The position numbers were made by a program, and so were the translations under genes. From contig NZ_CADEPL010000026.1 of the NCBI RefSeq assembly GCF_902829295.1, positions 1 through 55,071 on the forward strand: 55,071 nt of DNA, given 5' to 3'. Below are positions 17,812 to 25,680 of this stretch, piece by piece (the stretch's first letter is position 1; each line of letters starts with the position of its first letter). The stretch is from Vogesella oryzae. Its GTDB lineage: Bacteria; Pseudomonadota; Gammaproteobacteria; Burkholderiales; Chromobacteriaceae. A model generated the notes under the pieces. It searched no databases. It saw only the letters and a program-made list of their open reading frames with translations, and was not told where the DNA came from.

Positions 17812-19269
17812 TCAGTTACGCAGCATGGCCAGCAGCGTATCGTAATCGTGCGCTATGTCACCGTCACTACCGCGCATTTCGGCAATGGTCTTGCAGGCGT
17901 GCAGCACGGTGGTGTGGTCGCGGCCGCCAAAGGCGTCGCCGATATTGGGCAGGCTCAGCGAAGTCAGCTCCTTGGCCAGCGCCATCGCCACCTGGCGCGG
18001 GCGGGCGATATCGCGGCTGCGCTTCTTGCTGTGCATGTCCGACAGCTTGATCTTGTAGTATTCGGCCACCGTTTTCTGGATGGCATCGATGGTGACCTGG
18101 CGGTTGCCGGCGGCCAGGATGTCCTTCAACGCTTCCTTTACCAGCTCCATGGTGATCGGCTGGCTGGTAAAGCGGGCATAGGCCACCACGCGTTTCAGCG
18201 CGCCTTCCAGCTCGCGCACGTTGCTGCGCACGTTCTGGGCGATGAAGAACGCCACGTTGTGATCCAGCTTGGTGTTGTCGGCCTCGGCCTTCTTCATCAG
18301 GATCGCCACGCGCATTTCCAGCTCCGGCGGCTGGATTTCCACGGTCAGGCCCCAGCTGAAGCGCGAGATCAGCCGCTCTTCCATGCCTTCGATCTGCTTG
18401 GGGTAGCTGTCACAGGTCATGATCACCTGCTTGCCACCCTCGATCAGCGCGTTGAAGGCGTAGAAGAACTCTTCCTGGGTGCGGTTCTTGCCGGCGAAAA
18501 ACTGGATATCGTCGATCAGCAACAGGTCCAGCGAGTGGTAATAACGCTTGAACTCGTCGAACGCCTTGTGCTGGTAGGCGCGCATGATGTCGGCGACGTA
18601 GCGCTCGGCATGAATGTAGCGGATGCGCGCCTGCGGATTCTTGGCATAGACATGGTTGCCGATGGCCTGGATCAAGTGGGTCTTACCCAGACCGACACCG
18701 CCGTAGACGAACAGCGGGTTATAGGCAGCATCGCCCGGATTTTCGGCAATCTGCAACGCGGCGGCGCGTGCCAACTGGTTACCTTTACCGGTGACCAGGG
18801 TATCGAAGGTAAACGCCGGGTTCAGGCGGGTGCTTTCGTGACCACCACCGATAGCCTTCAGTGCGGTCTGCTTCGGCGATGCGGCCAACGACGGATTGGC
18901 CGGCTTGTCGGCGACGACGTCCATAGCAGAAGCCACGTTGGCCGCAGCCGCCGGGGCACTACCCGCGCGCGGGCTGCTCTTGGGCGGTGCCAGCGGCGCC
19001 GGGGCAGAGCCGGCCGGCGCGCCGATACGCAGCTCCACCGGCAACTCGCCCAGCAGCTCGATCGCCAGTTCCTCGATGCGTGCCAGGAAGCGGTCCTTGA
19101 TGAACTGCAGGATGAAGCGGTTGGGCGCGTACAACACCACCGCCTCCTCGGCTACTTCGGCAGCCAGAGGGCGGATCCAGGTGTTGAATTGCTGCGAGGA
19201 GAGTTCCTCCTCAAGCCGCGTCAGGCACAGTGGCCAGAATTGTTCCGGTTCGGTCATCAAGTAAGTCAT
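17812..19269 (-). CDS. dnaA: Chromosomal replication initiator protein DnaA
   Basis: 485 residues. Domain I (residues 1-80, EQFWPLCLTRLEEELSSQQFNTWIRPL) mediates self- and helicase interaction; domain II (about 85-140) is an Ala/Pro-rich linker; domain III has Walker A GGVGLGKTH near residue 190 and Walker B LLIDDIQF; domain IV ends with the DnaA-box reader GDAFGGRDHTTVLHACKTI. Two exact copies of the 10-mer motif (18880 and 18937) fall in the linker, the least constrained part. Start chosen at MTYLM; the next ATG (19257) has no ribosome binding site. A hairpin with a T-tract lies directly upstream. Confidence 0.97.
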   Translation of the reverse strand: MTYLMTEPEQFWPLCLTRLEEELSSQQFNTWIRPLAAEVAEEAVVLYAPNRFILQFIKDRFLARIEELAIELLGELPVELRIGAPAGSAPAPLAPPKSSPRAGSAPAAAANVASAMDVVADKPANPSLAASPKQTALKAIGGGHESTRLNPAFTFDTLVTGKGNQLARAAALQIAENPGDAAYNPLFVYGGVGLGKTHLIQAIGNHVYAKNPQARIRYIHAERYVADIMRAYQHKAFDEFKRYYHSLDLLLIDDIQFFAGKNRTQEEFFYAFNALIEGGKQVIMTCDSYPKQIEGMEERLISRFSWGLTVEIQPPELEMRVAILMKKAEADNTKLDHNVAFFIAQNVRSNVRELEGALKRVVAYARFTSQPITMELVKEALKDILAAGNRQVTIDAIQKTVAEYYKIKLSDMHSKKRSRDIARPRQVAMALAKELTSLSLPNIGDAFGGRDHTTVLHACKTIAEMRGSDGDIAHDYDTLLAMLRN

Positions 19270-19310
19270 AAAAACAAAATCCCGCCGCAAACGATTTTTG
19301 AAGCGGCGGG
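19270..19310 (-). promoter_or_regulatory. Hairpin plus U-tract in the dnaA leader (attenuator-like)
   Basis: On the minus strand CCCGCCGC (19310-19303), 14-base loop, GCGGCGGG (19288-19281), then ATTTTGTTTTT and the ATG of dnaA. The layout is that of an intrinsic terminator ending at the start codon, and the 3' arm also holds the only purine-rich (GGGA) candidate for a ribosome binding site. It could control dnaA by attenuation or by masking initiation. Confidence 0.5.
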
Positions 19311-19458
19311 AACGGCTGTCGGCTTATGGCCGGCAGCGTTTTATTGGGGGTTCTGCTGAGGGGGCCGGACTGTCCGCCGCCAGTAGCAGGCGACGGGGCA
19401 AGTCTCGGCAGCAGAGCGGCATCTGCAAGAGGGGTAATTCTATAGTGTTTGCCCCGAG

Positions 19459-19467
19459 TTATCCACA
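19459..19467 (+). promoter_or_regulatory. Consensus DnaA box TTATCCACA
   Basis: A perfect 9-mer DnaA box in the 380-base spacer between dnaA and rpmH. I found no second perfect box nearby, so this fits dnaA autoregulation better than a full multi-box oriC; the AT-richer stretch at about 19590-19630 could be part of an origin. Confidence 0.7.
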
Positions 19468-19649
19468 GCACTGCAAGCTTTTTACGCAGCGCCGCCCGGC
19501 GGAAGGCACCCCGTGCTGGCAAAAATCAAACAGTCGTTCTGCCAGCAACCATGCTGCCTCGCCGCACTGCGGCATCGACAAGGTTGACAAAAGGCAGTTT
19601 TATCTGTGTAATCACGCGTTTATTTCCGTTTCGAAACAGGAAAATCATC

Positions 19650-19784
19650 ATGAAACGTACTTACCAGCCGTCCAATACCCGCCGCAAGCGCACTCACGGT
19701 TTCCTCGTTCGCTCCAAGACCCGCGGTGGTCGCGCCGTTCTGGCCGCCCGTCGTGCCAAGGGTCGCAAGCGTCTGGCTGTATAA
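19650..19784 (+). CDS. rpmH: 50S ribosomal protein L34
   Basis: 44 residues, [20 protein letters not shown] to the C-terminal GRKRLAV, the almost invariant L34 sequence. AGGA at 19638-19641 precedes the ATG. It heads the plus-strand rpmH-rnpA-yidD-yidC-mnmE series, divergent from dnaA. rnpA begins 3 bases after its stop. Confidence 0.97.
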   Translation: MKRTYQPSNTRRKRTHGFLVRSKTRGGRAVLAARRAKGRKRLAV

Positions 19785-19787
19785 CGC

Positions 19788-20141
19788 TTGGATCACACCT
19801 TTCGCCGTGCGCACCGGCTTTTGAAAACGGATGAGTTCTCATCCGTTTTTCATTTGCGCAACGCACGCAGCAATACGCTGTTCCAGGTGTATGCCCGGCC
19901 CAACGGCCTGAGCCATGCCCGCCTGGGACTGGTGGTCGGCAAAAAGACCGCCAAGCGCGCCAACCGCCGCAACTACATCAAGCGTACGGTTCGCGAGTGG
20001 TTCCGCCTGCATCGTCACGAACTACCAGCAGTGGATTTCGTGGTGCGTTCCCGCCAGGCCTACCACCGCGACGATTACCATGACGCTATCGCAGCATTGG
20101 CCGCACTGTTTGCTAAACTAGCGCGATGTCGCGACTCCTGA
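19788..20141 (+). CDS. rnpA: Ribonuclease P protein component
   Basis: 117 residues from a TTG start giving (M)[20 protein letters not shown], a start typical of this gene. The RNase P signature [22 protein letters not shown] (about residues 52-73) supplies the RNA-binding arginines. It binds the catalytic RNA and helps mature tRNA 5' ends. Translation is probably coupled to rpmH (3-base gap), and the gene overlaps yidD by 16 bases. Confidence 0.95.
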   Translation: MDHTFRRAHRLLKTDEFSSVFHLRNARSNTLFQVYARPNGLSHARLGLVVGKKTAKRANRRNYIKRTVREWFRLHRHELPAVDFVVRSRQAYHRDDYHDAIAALAALFAKLARCRDS

Positions 20142-20335
20142 TTCTGCTGGTGCGTTTTTACCAGCTGGCCATCAGCCCGTGGCTTGCGCCACGCTGCCGC
20201 TATCAGCCCACCTGCTCCAGCTATGCCATCGAGGCGCTGCGGAAACATGGTGCGCTGAAAGGCGGTCTGCTTGCGACACGACGGATTTGCCGTTGCCACC
20301 CCTGGGGCGGCAGCGGTTATGACCCGGTTCCCTGA
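20126..20335 (+). CDS. yidD: Membrane protein insertion efficiency factor YidD
   Basis: 69 residues, [20 protein letters not shown] with the conserved [20 protein letters not shown] and [18 protein letters not shown]. The Cys residues and the PTCSxYA motif define the family. It is a membrane-associated protein that assists YidC-dependent insertion. It overlaps the end of rnpA by 16 bases and precedes yidC by 17, as in most proteobacteria. Confidence 0.95.
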   Translation: MSRLLILLVRFYQLAISPWLAPRCRYQPTCSSYAIEALRKHGALKGGLLATRRICRCHPWGGSGYDPVP

Positions 20336-20352
20336 CCTTTCCGGTAAGTGAG

Positions 20353-22014
20353 ATGGACTCCAAACGACTGATCATCTTCATCGCGCTGTCCTTCGGCATT
20401 CTGCTGATGTGGCAGAACTATTTTGCGCCGAAGCCCGCCGCCAAACCCGCCGTGCAGCAACAGGCCAGCGCGGCAGCCTCCGGCAGTTCCGACGTTCCGG
20501 CCACTGGCAGCACCAGCGCCGCCCCGGTTGCCGACAGCGCCAAACTGGCCAGCGGCCAACGTGTGGTAGTGGATACCGACGTGCTGCATGCCGAAATCGA
20601 CACCAACGGTGGCGACCTGCGTAGCCTGCAGCTGAAAAAGCACAATGCAGCCGAGGATGCCAACAAGCCGTTCGAGCTGTTCACCGACAAGGGTGGCCGC
20701 CTGTACGTGGCCCAGACCGGCCTGATTTCCGCCGGCAACACCGCCCTGCCGACCCACAAGACCCTGTTCACTGCCGAGAAGACCAGCTACAGCCTGCAAG
20801 GCGACACGGTCGAGGTCAAACTGACCGCGCCGGACGCCAACGGTGTCAAAGTCAGCAAGGTGTACACCTTCAAGAAGGGCAGCTACCTGATCGACGTGCG
20901 TTACGACATTGCCAACGGCTCTGCCGCACCGCTGTCCACCACCGCCTACTATCGCCTGCTGCGTGACGGCAAGGCACCGGAAGGCGAAGGCCGCTTTGCG
21001 CACACCTTCACTGGTCCGGCCGTCTACACCGCGGAAAACGCGTTCCAGAAAGTAGACTTCTCCGCCCTGGACAAGGGCAAGGCCGAATACGCCAAGAACA
21101 CCACCGACGGTTGGGTGGCGATGATCCAGCACTACTTCATGAGCGCCTGGATTCTGAAGCCGTATGAAGGCCAGGCCGTGTGCGCCAACGCGCAGGCATG
21201 TACCTTCCAGCTGGAGCCGAGCAACGGCAACTACTCCGCTGCCGTGATGGTCAACGTGGCCCCGATCGCCGCCGGCAAGACCGCGTCGTTCACCGTACCG
21301 CTGTATGCCGGTCCGGAGGAATACAACATCATCACCAAGGTGGCCGACGGCATGGCTTACGCCAAGGACTTCGGCAAGGTGCATGTGTTCTCCTCGCCGC
21401 TGTTCTGGCTGCTGACCAAGCTGCACGCCATGGTCCAGAACTGGGGCTGGGCGATCGTGCTGCTGACCCTGCTGGTGAAAGCCGCCTTCTACCCGCTGAC
21501 CGCTGCCTCCTACCGCTCCATGGCCAAGATGAAGGCGCTGGCGCCGCGTCTGGAGAACCTGAAGCAGCAGCACGGCGACGACCGCATGAAGTTCCAGCAG
21601 GCGGTGATGGAGATGTACAAGACCGAGAAGGTCAACCCGCTGGGCGGCTGCCTGCCGATGCTGATCCAGATTCCGGTGTTCATCGGCCTGTACTGGGCGC
21701 TGCTGGCCTCCGTCGAGCTGCGTCAGGCACCGTGGCTGTACATCGTCGATCTGGCTCGTCCGGACCCGTACTACATCCTGCCGATCCTGATGGCAGTGAG
21801 CATGTTCGCGCAGACCTTCCTCAACCCGCCGCCGGCCGACCCGATGCAGGCGAAGATGATGAAGATCATGCCGCTGGCCTTCTCCGCCATGTTCTTCTTC
21901 TTCCCGTCCGGCCTGGTGCTGTACTGGGTAGTCAACAACCTGCTGTCCATCAGCCAGCAGTACTACGTGAACAAGAAGATCGAAAACGCCCGCAAGGCCG
22001 CGTTGCAGTCGTAA
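20353..22014 (+). CDS. yidC: Membrane protein insertase YidC
   Basis: 553 residues. An N-terminal signal anchor ([21 protein letters not shown]) is followed by a short Ala/Pro-rich linker, the large periplasmic beta-domain (about 60-340), then the five-helix insertase core starting [22 protein letters not shown] with the hydrophilic-groove Arg in [17 protein letters not shown], a [18 protein letters not shown] helix and the last helix [17 protein letters not shown]. It inserts inner-membrane proteins alone or with SecYEG. Gram-negative long form. Followed by a motif copy and a terminator. Confidence 0.97.
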   Translation: MDSKRLIIFIALSFGILLMWQNYFAPKPAAKPAVQQQASAAASGSSDVPATGSTSAAPVADSAKLASGQRVVVDTDVLHAEIDTNGGDLRSLQLKKHNAAEDANKPFELFTDKGGRLYVAQTGLISAGNTALPTHKTLFTAEKTSYSLQGDTVEVKLTAPDANGVKVSKVYTFKKGSYLIDVRYDIANGSAAPLSTTAYYRLLRDGKAPEGEGRFAHTFTGPAVYTAENAFQKVDFSALDKGKAEYAKNTTDGWVAMIQHYFMSAWILKPYEGQAVCANAQACTFQLEPSNGNYSAAVMVNVAPIAAGKTASFTVPLYAGPEEYNIITKVADGMAYAKDFGKVHVFSSPLFWLLTKLHAMVQNWGWAIVLLTLLVKAAFYPLTAASYRSMAKMKALAPRLENLKQQHGDDRMKFQQAVMEMYKTEKVNPLGGCLPMLIQIPVFIGLYWALLASVELRQAPWLYIVDLARPDPYYILPILMAVSMFAQTFLNPPPADPMQAKMMKIMPLAFSAMFFFFPSGLVLYWVVNNLLSISQQYYVNKKIENARKAALQS

Positions 22015-22043
22015 GCTGCGGCCAACCTTGCAAGGTAAACTCC

Positions 22044-22070
22044 AAGCCCGGCCACATGGCCGGGCTTTTT
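22044..22070 (+). terminator. Intrinsic terminator of yidC
   Basis: AAGCCCGGCC-ACAT-GGCCGGGCTTTTT; strong G/C stem and T-tract, 30 bases after the yidC stop and just after a TGCGGCCAAC copy (22017-22026). Confidence 0.92.
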
Positions 22071-22146
22071 GATATATCAACAAGCATGACCATGCTGTCA
22101 GTGCATCACCGTGTGCTGACAACATGGCCCTGAACCGGAAACCAGC

Positions 22147-23499
22147 ATGAACCTCGCCTACACCCCCAGCACCATCTGCGCCGTTGCCACCGCCCCCGGA
22201 CGTGGCGGCGTCGGCGTGGTACGCATCTCCGGCCAGCAGCTGCTGCCGTTCGCCCAGGCCATCAGCGGCGGCAAGACCCCCAAGCCGCGCTATGCCACCT
22301 ACACCGACTTCCACGCCGCCGACGGCAGCGCCATCGACAACGGCCTGCTGCTGTACTTCCCCGGCCCGAACAGCTTTACCGGCGAGGACGTCATCGAGCT
22401 GCAGGGCCACGGCGGCCCGGTGGTGCTGAAAATGCTGATCAGCCGCTGCCTCGAGCTGGGCGCGCGGCTGGCCGAGCCGGGCGAATTCACCAAGCGCGCG
22501 TTCCTCAACGACAAGCTGGATCTGGCGCAGGCAGAAAGCGTCGCCGATCTGATCGACGCCGCCAGCGAGAGCGCCGCCAAGAGTGCGCTGAAATCGCTGA
22601 AAGGCGCGTTCTCGCACGAGATCCACATACTGGTGGACGAGCTGATCAACCTGCGCATGCTGGTGGAAGCCACGCTGGACTTCCCCGAGGAAGACATCGA
22701 CTTCCTGCAGAAAGCCGACGCGGTGGGCCGGCTGCGGAATCTGCGCGGCCAGCTGCAGACGGTGCAACGCACCGCCCGCCAGGGCGCGCTGCTGCGCGAA
22801 GGCATGCACGTGGTACTGGTGGGGCAGCCCAATGTCGGCAAATCCAGCCTGATGAACGCATTGGCGGGTGACGACATCGCCATCGTCACCGATATCGCCG
22901 GCACCACCCGCGACACCGTGCGCGAGGAGATCGTGATCGACGGCGTGCCGGTACACATCATCGATACCGCCGGTCTGCGCGACACCGACGACATGGTGGA
23001 ACGCATCGGCATCGAGCGCACCTGGCAGGCGGTGGAACGGGCCGACCTGGCGCTGGTGCTGATCGACAGCCGCGAAGGCATCGTCGCCGACACCCAGGCT
23101 ATCCTCGGCAAACTGCCGGCGAACCTGCCGCGCGTGCATGTGTTCAACAAGGTGGACCTGGCCGGTGGCGAGGTTGGCCGCAGCGAGGAAGACGGTCACC
23201 CGGTAGTGCGCCTGTCCGCCCGCACCCACGCCGGCGTCGACGACCTGCGCGCGCTGCTGCTGGAGATGATCGGCTACCAGGGCGAGGACGCCGGCGTGTT
23301 CCTGGCACGCGAACGCCACCTGGACGCCATCGCCCGCGCCGCCGACCACCTGGCACTGGCCGAGCAGGACTGGCAACTGGTGGAAATCTTCGCCGAAGAG
23401 CTGCGCATGGCGCAGAACGCGCTGTCGGAAATCACCGGCCGCTTCACCCCCGACGACCTGCTGGGCGTGATCTTTTCGCGCTTCTGCATCGGCAAGTAA
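22147..23499 (+). CDS. mnmE: tRNA modification GTPase MnmE
   Basis: 450 residues. N-terminal tetrahydrofolate-binding domain ([23 protein letters not shown]), central helical domain interrupted by a G domain with G1 GQPNVGKSS at about 226-234, the DIAGTTRD G2/K-loop, G3 [10 protein letters not shown] and G4 NKVD, and the C-terminal catalytic FCIGK with its Cys. With MnmG it makes the 5-carboxymethylaminomethyl group of wobble uridine 34. One exact motif copy sits at 23173. It follows the yidC terminator, so it probably has its own promoter in 22071-22146. Confidence 0.96.
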   Translation: MNLAYTPSTICAVATAPGRGGVGVVRISGQQLLPFAQAISGGKTPKPRYATYTDFHAADGSAIDNGLLLYFPGPNSFTGEDVIELQGHGGPVVLKMLISRCLELGARLAEPGEFTKRAFLNDKLDLAQAESVADLIDAASESAAKSALKSLKGAFSHEIHILVDELINLRMLVEATLDFPEEDIDFLQKADAVGRLRNLRGQLQTVQRTARQGALLREGMHVVLVGQPNVGKSSLMNALAGDDIAIVTDIAGTTRDTVREEIVIDGVPVHIIDTAGLRDTDDMVERIGIERTWQAVERADLALVLIDSREGIVADTQAILGKLPANLPRVHVFNKVDLAGGEVGRSEEDGHPVVRLSARTHAGVDDLRALLLEMIGYQGEDAGVFLARERHLDAIARAADHLALAEQDWQLVEIFAEELRMAQNALSEITGRFTPDDLLGVIFSRFCIGK

Positions 23500-23502
23500 G
23501 CC

Positions 23503-23625
23503 ATGACCATCCTGGTTACCGGCGGCGCCGGTTTCATCGGCGGCGTCGCCGCGTTGGCCGCAACACGGCAGCACAACGACTACGGACACTACCTGCTGGG
23601 CCTGCTGCAACACCGGGTGTTCTGA
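23503..23625 (+). pseudogene. rfbB: Remnant of dTDP-glucose 4,6-dehydratase (rfbB), internal deletion
   Basis: A 40-residue frame reads MTILVTGGAGFIGG, the exact N-terminal NAD-binding Rossmann start of RfbB-type dehydratases, then VAALAATRQ and a tail HNDYGHYLLGLLQHRVF that could be the original C-terminus. The intact enzyme is about 350 residues, so about 300 have gone without losing the frame. The junction consists of an exact copy of the GTTGGCCGCA motif (23553-23562). It sits in the place where rfbB normally precedes rfbC. That the tail is the original C-terminus is an inference. Confidence 0.65.
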
Positions 23626-23627
23626 AC

Positions 23628-24173
23628 ATGCGCGTAATCGATACCGCCATCGCTGACGTCAAGCTGATCGAACCGGTAGTACACGGCGATGCGCGCGGCT
23701 TCTTCTTCGAAAGCTTCAACCAGCGGCAATTCGATGCCGCCATCGGCCGGCAGGTGCACTTCGTGCAGGACAACCACAGCCGCTCGGCGCGCGGCGTGCT
23801 GCGCGGCCTGCACTACCAGCTGCAACAGCCACAGGGCAAGCTGGTGCGTGTGCTGCAAGGGGCGATCTTCGACGTGGCGGTGGACCTGCGCCGCGGCTCC
23901 GCCACTTTCGGCCAGTGGGTTGGCTACGAATTGTCCGCCGACAACCGGCTGCAACTATGGCTGCCGGAAGGCTTCGCCCACGGCTTTCTAGTGCTGGGCG
24001 AGTACGCCGAGGTGCTGTACAAGACCACTGACTACTATGCCCCCGAGCACGAACGCTGCATCCGCTGGGATGACCCGGAGCTGGCAATAGCCTGGCCGCT
24101 GGAAGCGGCGCCCATCTTCTCTGCCCGCGATGCACAGGGCGTGCCGCTGCGCGCTGCCGAGCTGTTTGCCTGA
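23628..24173 (+). CDS. rfbC: dTDP-4-dehydrorhamnose 3,5-epimerase (RmlC)
   Basis: 181 residues, a complete cupin epimerase: HFVQDNHSRSARGVLRGLHYQ with the catalytic His near 62, KLVRVLQGAIFDVAVDLR, LWLPEGFAHGFLVLG and VLYKTTDYYAPEHE with the catalytic Tyr region. It epimerises the C3 and C5 positions in dTDP-L-rhamnose synthesis. rfbA and rfbD are absent here and rfbB is reduced to a remnant, so the gene is an orphan; it works only if the other steps are encoded elsewhere. It begins 2 bases after the rfbB remnant. Confidence 0.93.
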   Translation: MRVIDTAIADVKLIEPVVHGDARGFFFESFNQRQFDAAIGRQVHFVQDNHSRSARGVLRGLHYQLQQPQGKLVRVLQGAIFDVAVDLRRGSATFGQWVGYELSADNRLQLWLPEGFAHGFLVLGEYAEVLYKTTDYYAPEHERCIRWDDPELAIAWPLEAAPIFSARDAQGVPLRAAELFA

Positions 24174-24283
24174 GCGATCCTCCAGCCAGGTTGGCCGCAA
24201 CGCCGGCAGCGGCGGCGTAATGCCGAGCTTGAAAGCCGGCGCCCCCGAACCCATTTCCCAGTCATTGCCTACGGGAGATCACC

Positions 24284-24733
24284 ATGACCACCACCGCCCT
24301 GCACCTGGTCTGTCCGCACTGCGCTACCACCAACCGTGTGCCGGCCAACCGCCTTGCCGATGCCCCCAACTGCGGCCAGTGCCGCCAGCCACTGCTCAAC
24401 GGCAAGCCGCTGGAACTGACGGTGGACAACGCCGAGCAGCACATTTCACGCAACGACATCCCGGTAGTGGTCGATTTCTGGGCGCCGTGGTGCGGCCCGT
24501 GCCAGATGATGGGCCCCGCCTTCGCCCAGGCCGCCGCCGCCATGCCGCAGGTGCGCTTTGCCAAGATCAACACCCAGAACGAAACCACCCTCGGCCAGCG
24601 CTTCGCCATCCGCAGCATCCCCACGCTGATCCTGTTCGTTGGCGGCCGTGAAATCCAGCGTCAGGCCGGCGCCATGGACACCGTCAGCATCCAGCGCTGG
24701 ATTGCCGCGGGATTGCAAAAGGCGGGGCGCTAA
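24284..24733 (+). CDS. trxC: Thioredoxin 2 (TrxC type)
   Basis: 149 residues. An N-terminal zinc ribbon with Cys10, Cys13, Cys30 and Cys33 (CPHC, CGQC) precedes a thioredoxin fold with the active site WAPWCGPCQ (Cys70, Cys73) and the cis-Pro loop IRSIPTLILF. TrxC reduces cytosolic disulfides and in enterobacteria responds to oxidative stress. GGGAG precedes the ATG by 8 bases. The last 12 codons are copied 512 bases downstream in a tandem duplication. Confidence 0.95.
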   Translation: MTTTALHLVCPHCATTNRVPANRLADAPNCGQCRQPLLNGKPLELTVDNAEQHISRNDIPVVVDFWAPWCGPCQMMGPAFAQAAAAMPQVRFAKINTQNETTLGQRFAIRSIPTLILFVGGREIQRQAGAMDTVSIQRWIAAGLQKAGR

Positions 24734-24742
24734 CAGCAAAAG

Positions 24743-24776
24743 GTTGGCCGCAACGCCGTGACGGCTTGCGGCCAAC
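24743..24776. repeat. Inverted motif pair, hairpin
   Basis: AAGGTTGGCCGCAA (24740-24753) and TTGCGGCCAACCTT (24766-24779) form 14-bp arms, and the spacer CGCCGTGACGGC can continue pairing, giving one long hairpin directly after the trxC stop. Confidence 0.92.
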
Positions 24777-24796
24777 CTTGTTGGTTCTGAACACGC

Positions 24797-24922
24797 GTAG
24801 CCCGGATAAGCGTCAGCGCATCCGGGGATGCCGACAAACCTACCGCCAGCCAGACCGTCAACACTCAACGGCCTTGGCCGATGAAAGCACATCGCTCATC
24901 CCCAGCGGCTTATCTGGGCTAC
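24797..24922. repeat. Long-range inverted repeat GTAGCCCGGATAAGC
   Basis: GTAGCCCGGATAAGC (24797-24811) and GCTTATCTGGGCTAC (24908-24922), one mismatch, about 96 bases apart. Elements beginning GTAG(G/C)CCGGATAAGCG are widespread intergenic repeats in proteobacteria; here one arm is continued by GTCAGCGCATCCGGGG. Confidence 0.6.
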
Positions 24923-25015
24923 ACCTTACCAATGCCCCACGCGTGTGGCAGCCCACCTCAAACCGGCGCGCCCCATCCCGTTGGCGCAGGCCGTAGCAAC
25001 GGCCGCCTTTTCTTT

Positions 25016-25051
25016 GGTGACTTTCTTTTGACGAAGCAAAAGAAAGTCACC
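25016..25051. repeat. Hairpin repeat GGTGACTTTCTTTTG, copy 1
   Basis: GGTGACTTTCTTTTG, loop ACGAAG, CAAAAGAAAGTCACC: 15-bp perfect arms. The same element recurs at 25477-25512. Sequences of this type are common intergenic repeats in several proteobacterial genera (from memory). Confidence 0.85.
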
Positions 25052-25115
25052 CGCCGCCGCGCGGAAAGCGGCAGATAAAAAACATCCGCGCAGCGGATAC
25101 AAATCCAAAAACAAG

Positions 25116-25149
25116 GTTGGCCGCAAATCAGTGACGAATTGCGGCCAAC
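25116..25149. repeat. Inverted motif pair, hairpin
   Basis: GTTGGCCGCA (25116-25125) and TGCGGCCAAC (25140-25149), extended on both sides to AAGGTTGGCCGCAA / TTGCGGCCAACCTT, with a 12-base loop. Confidence 0.9.
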
Positions 25150-25254
25150 CTTTGGGCATGTGATCGCGGTAAACCTTGGGCTTCGCAGGCTCAGCCCAAC
25201 CTACCGTGCTGGATTGCGGCGGGGTTGCAGAAGGGCGGGCGGTAAGCACAAAAG

Positions 25255-25288
25255 GTTGGCCGCAACACCGTGACGGCTTGTGGCCAAC
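25255..25288. repeat. Inverted motif pair, one arm with a substitution
   Basis: GTTGGCCGCA (25255-25264) is exact; the partner TGTGGCCAAC (25279-25288) carries one C-to-T change. Counterpart of 24743-24776. Confidence 0.85.
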
Positions 25289-25476
25289 CTTGTTGGTTCT
25301 TAACACGCGTGCGGCAGCCAAGCTCGAACCGACGCGCCCCGTCCCGTTGGCGCAGGCCGTAGCAGCGGTTGCCAGCCCGGAAACAAGCCGCCCTCTTTTG
25401 AGCGCAGCGTATGGGCGGCGCCGGGATGGTGGCCGCTGCTGCGGGAATTCCTGCGCCACCGGGTCGCCTTTTCTTT

Positions 25477-25512
25477 GGTGACTTTCTTTTGGCGAAGCAA
25501 AAGAAAGTCACC
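25477..25512. repeat. Hairpin repeat GGTGACTTTCTTTTG, copy 2
   Basis: Same 15-bp arms as copy 1 with loop GCGAAG, followed as in copy 1 by CGCGCGGAAAGCGGC-like and ACATCCGCGCAGCGGAT sequence. Confidence 0.85.
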
Positions 25513-25577
25513 CGCTGCCGCGCGGAAAGCGGCTGATAACAAACATCCGCGCAGCGGATACACCAGACAAAAACAAG

Positions 25578-25611
25578 GTTGGCCGCAAAACCATCACGGT
25601 TTGCGGCCAAC
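25578..25611. repeat. Inverted motif pair, hairpin
   Basis: GTTGGCCGCA (25578-25587) and TGCGGCCAAC (25602-25611), within CAAGGTTGGCCGCAAA and TTTGCGGCCAACCTTG. Confidence 0.9.
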
Positions 25612-25680
25612 CTTGGACATGTGATCGCGGTAAACGCTGCGCTTTGCAGGCTCAGCCCAACCTACCGTGCAACCAATTCC

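Larger units (their letters stand above)
24696..25207 (+). repeat. Tandem duplication, unit 1 (includes trxC 3' end)
   Basis: This unit starts in the last trxC codons (GCTGGATTGC at 24696) and ends at CAGCCCAACCTACCGTG just before 25208. It contains an inverted motif pair (24743-24776), a large GTAGCCCGGATAAGC inverted repeat, a GGTGACTTTC hairpin, and another motif pair (25116-25149). It matches unit 2 in the same order. Confidence 0.8.
25208..25670 (+). repeat. Tandem duplication, unit 2 (trxC tail copy plus repeats)
   Basis: Begins GCTGGATTGCGGCG (25208), which in the trxC frame reads WIAAGLQKGGR then a stop, against WIAAGLQKAGR in trxC itself. Motif pair at 25255-25288 (offset 512 from unit 1), hairpin at 25477-25512 (offset 461), motif pair at 25578-25611 (offset 462), and the shared end CAGGCTCAGCCCAACCTACCGTG. 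Between the first motif pair and the hairpin the units differ, unit 1 having the GTAGCCCGG repeat and unit 2 another insert, so they have diverged by indels. Confidence 0.8.

Noticed and set aside
24926-25610. Small proteins with QKKVTKEK or KRKSPKK segments on the minus strand
   Set aside because: These are translations of the GGTGACTTTC hairpin repeats and recur in several frames; not real genes.
24696-25670. CRISPR array or multicopy spacer-like array
   Set aside because: Repeats are inverted pairs and two long diverged units, not regularly spaced direct repeats with unique spacers; no cas genes.
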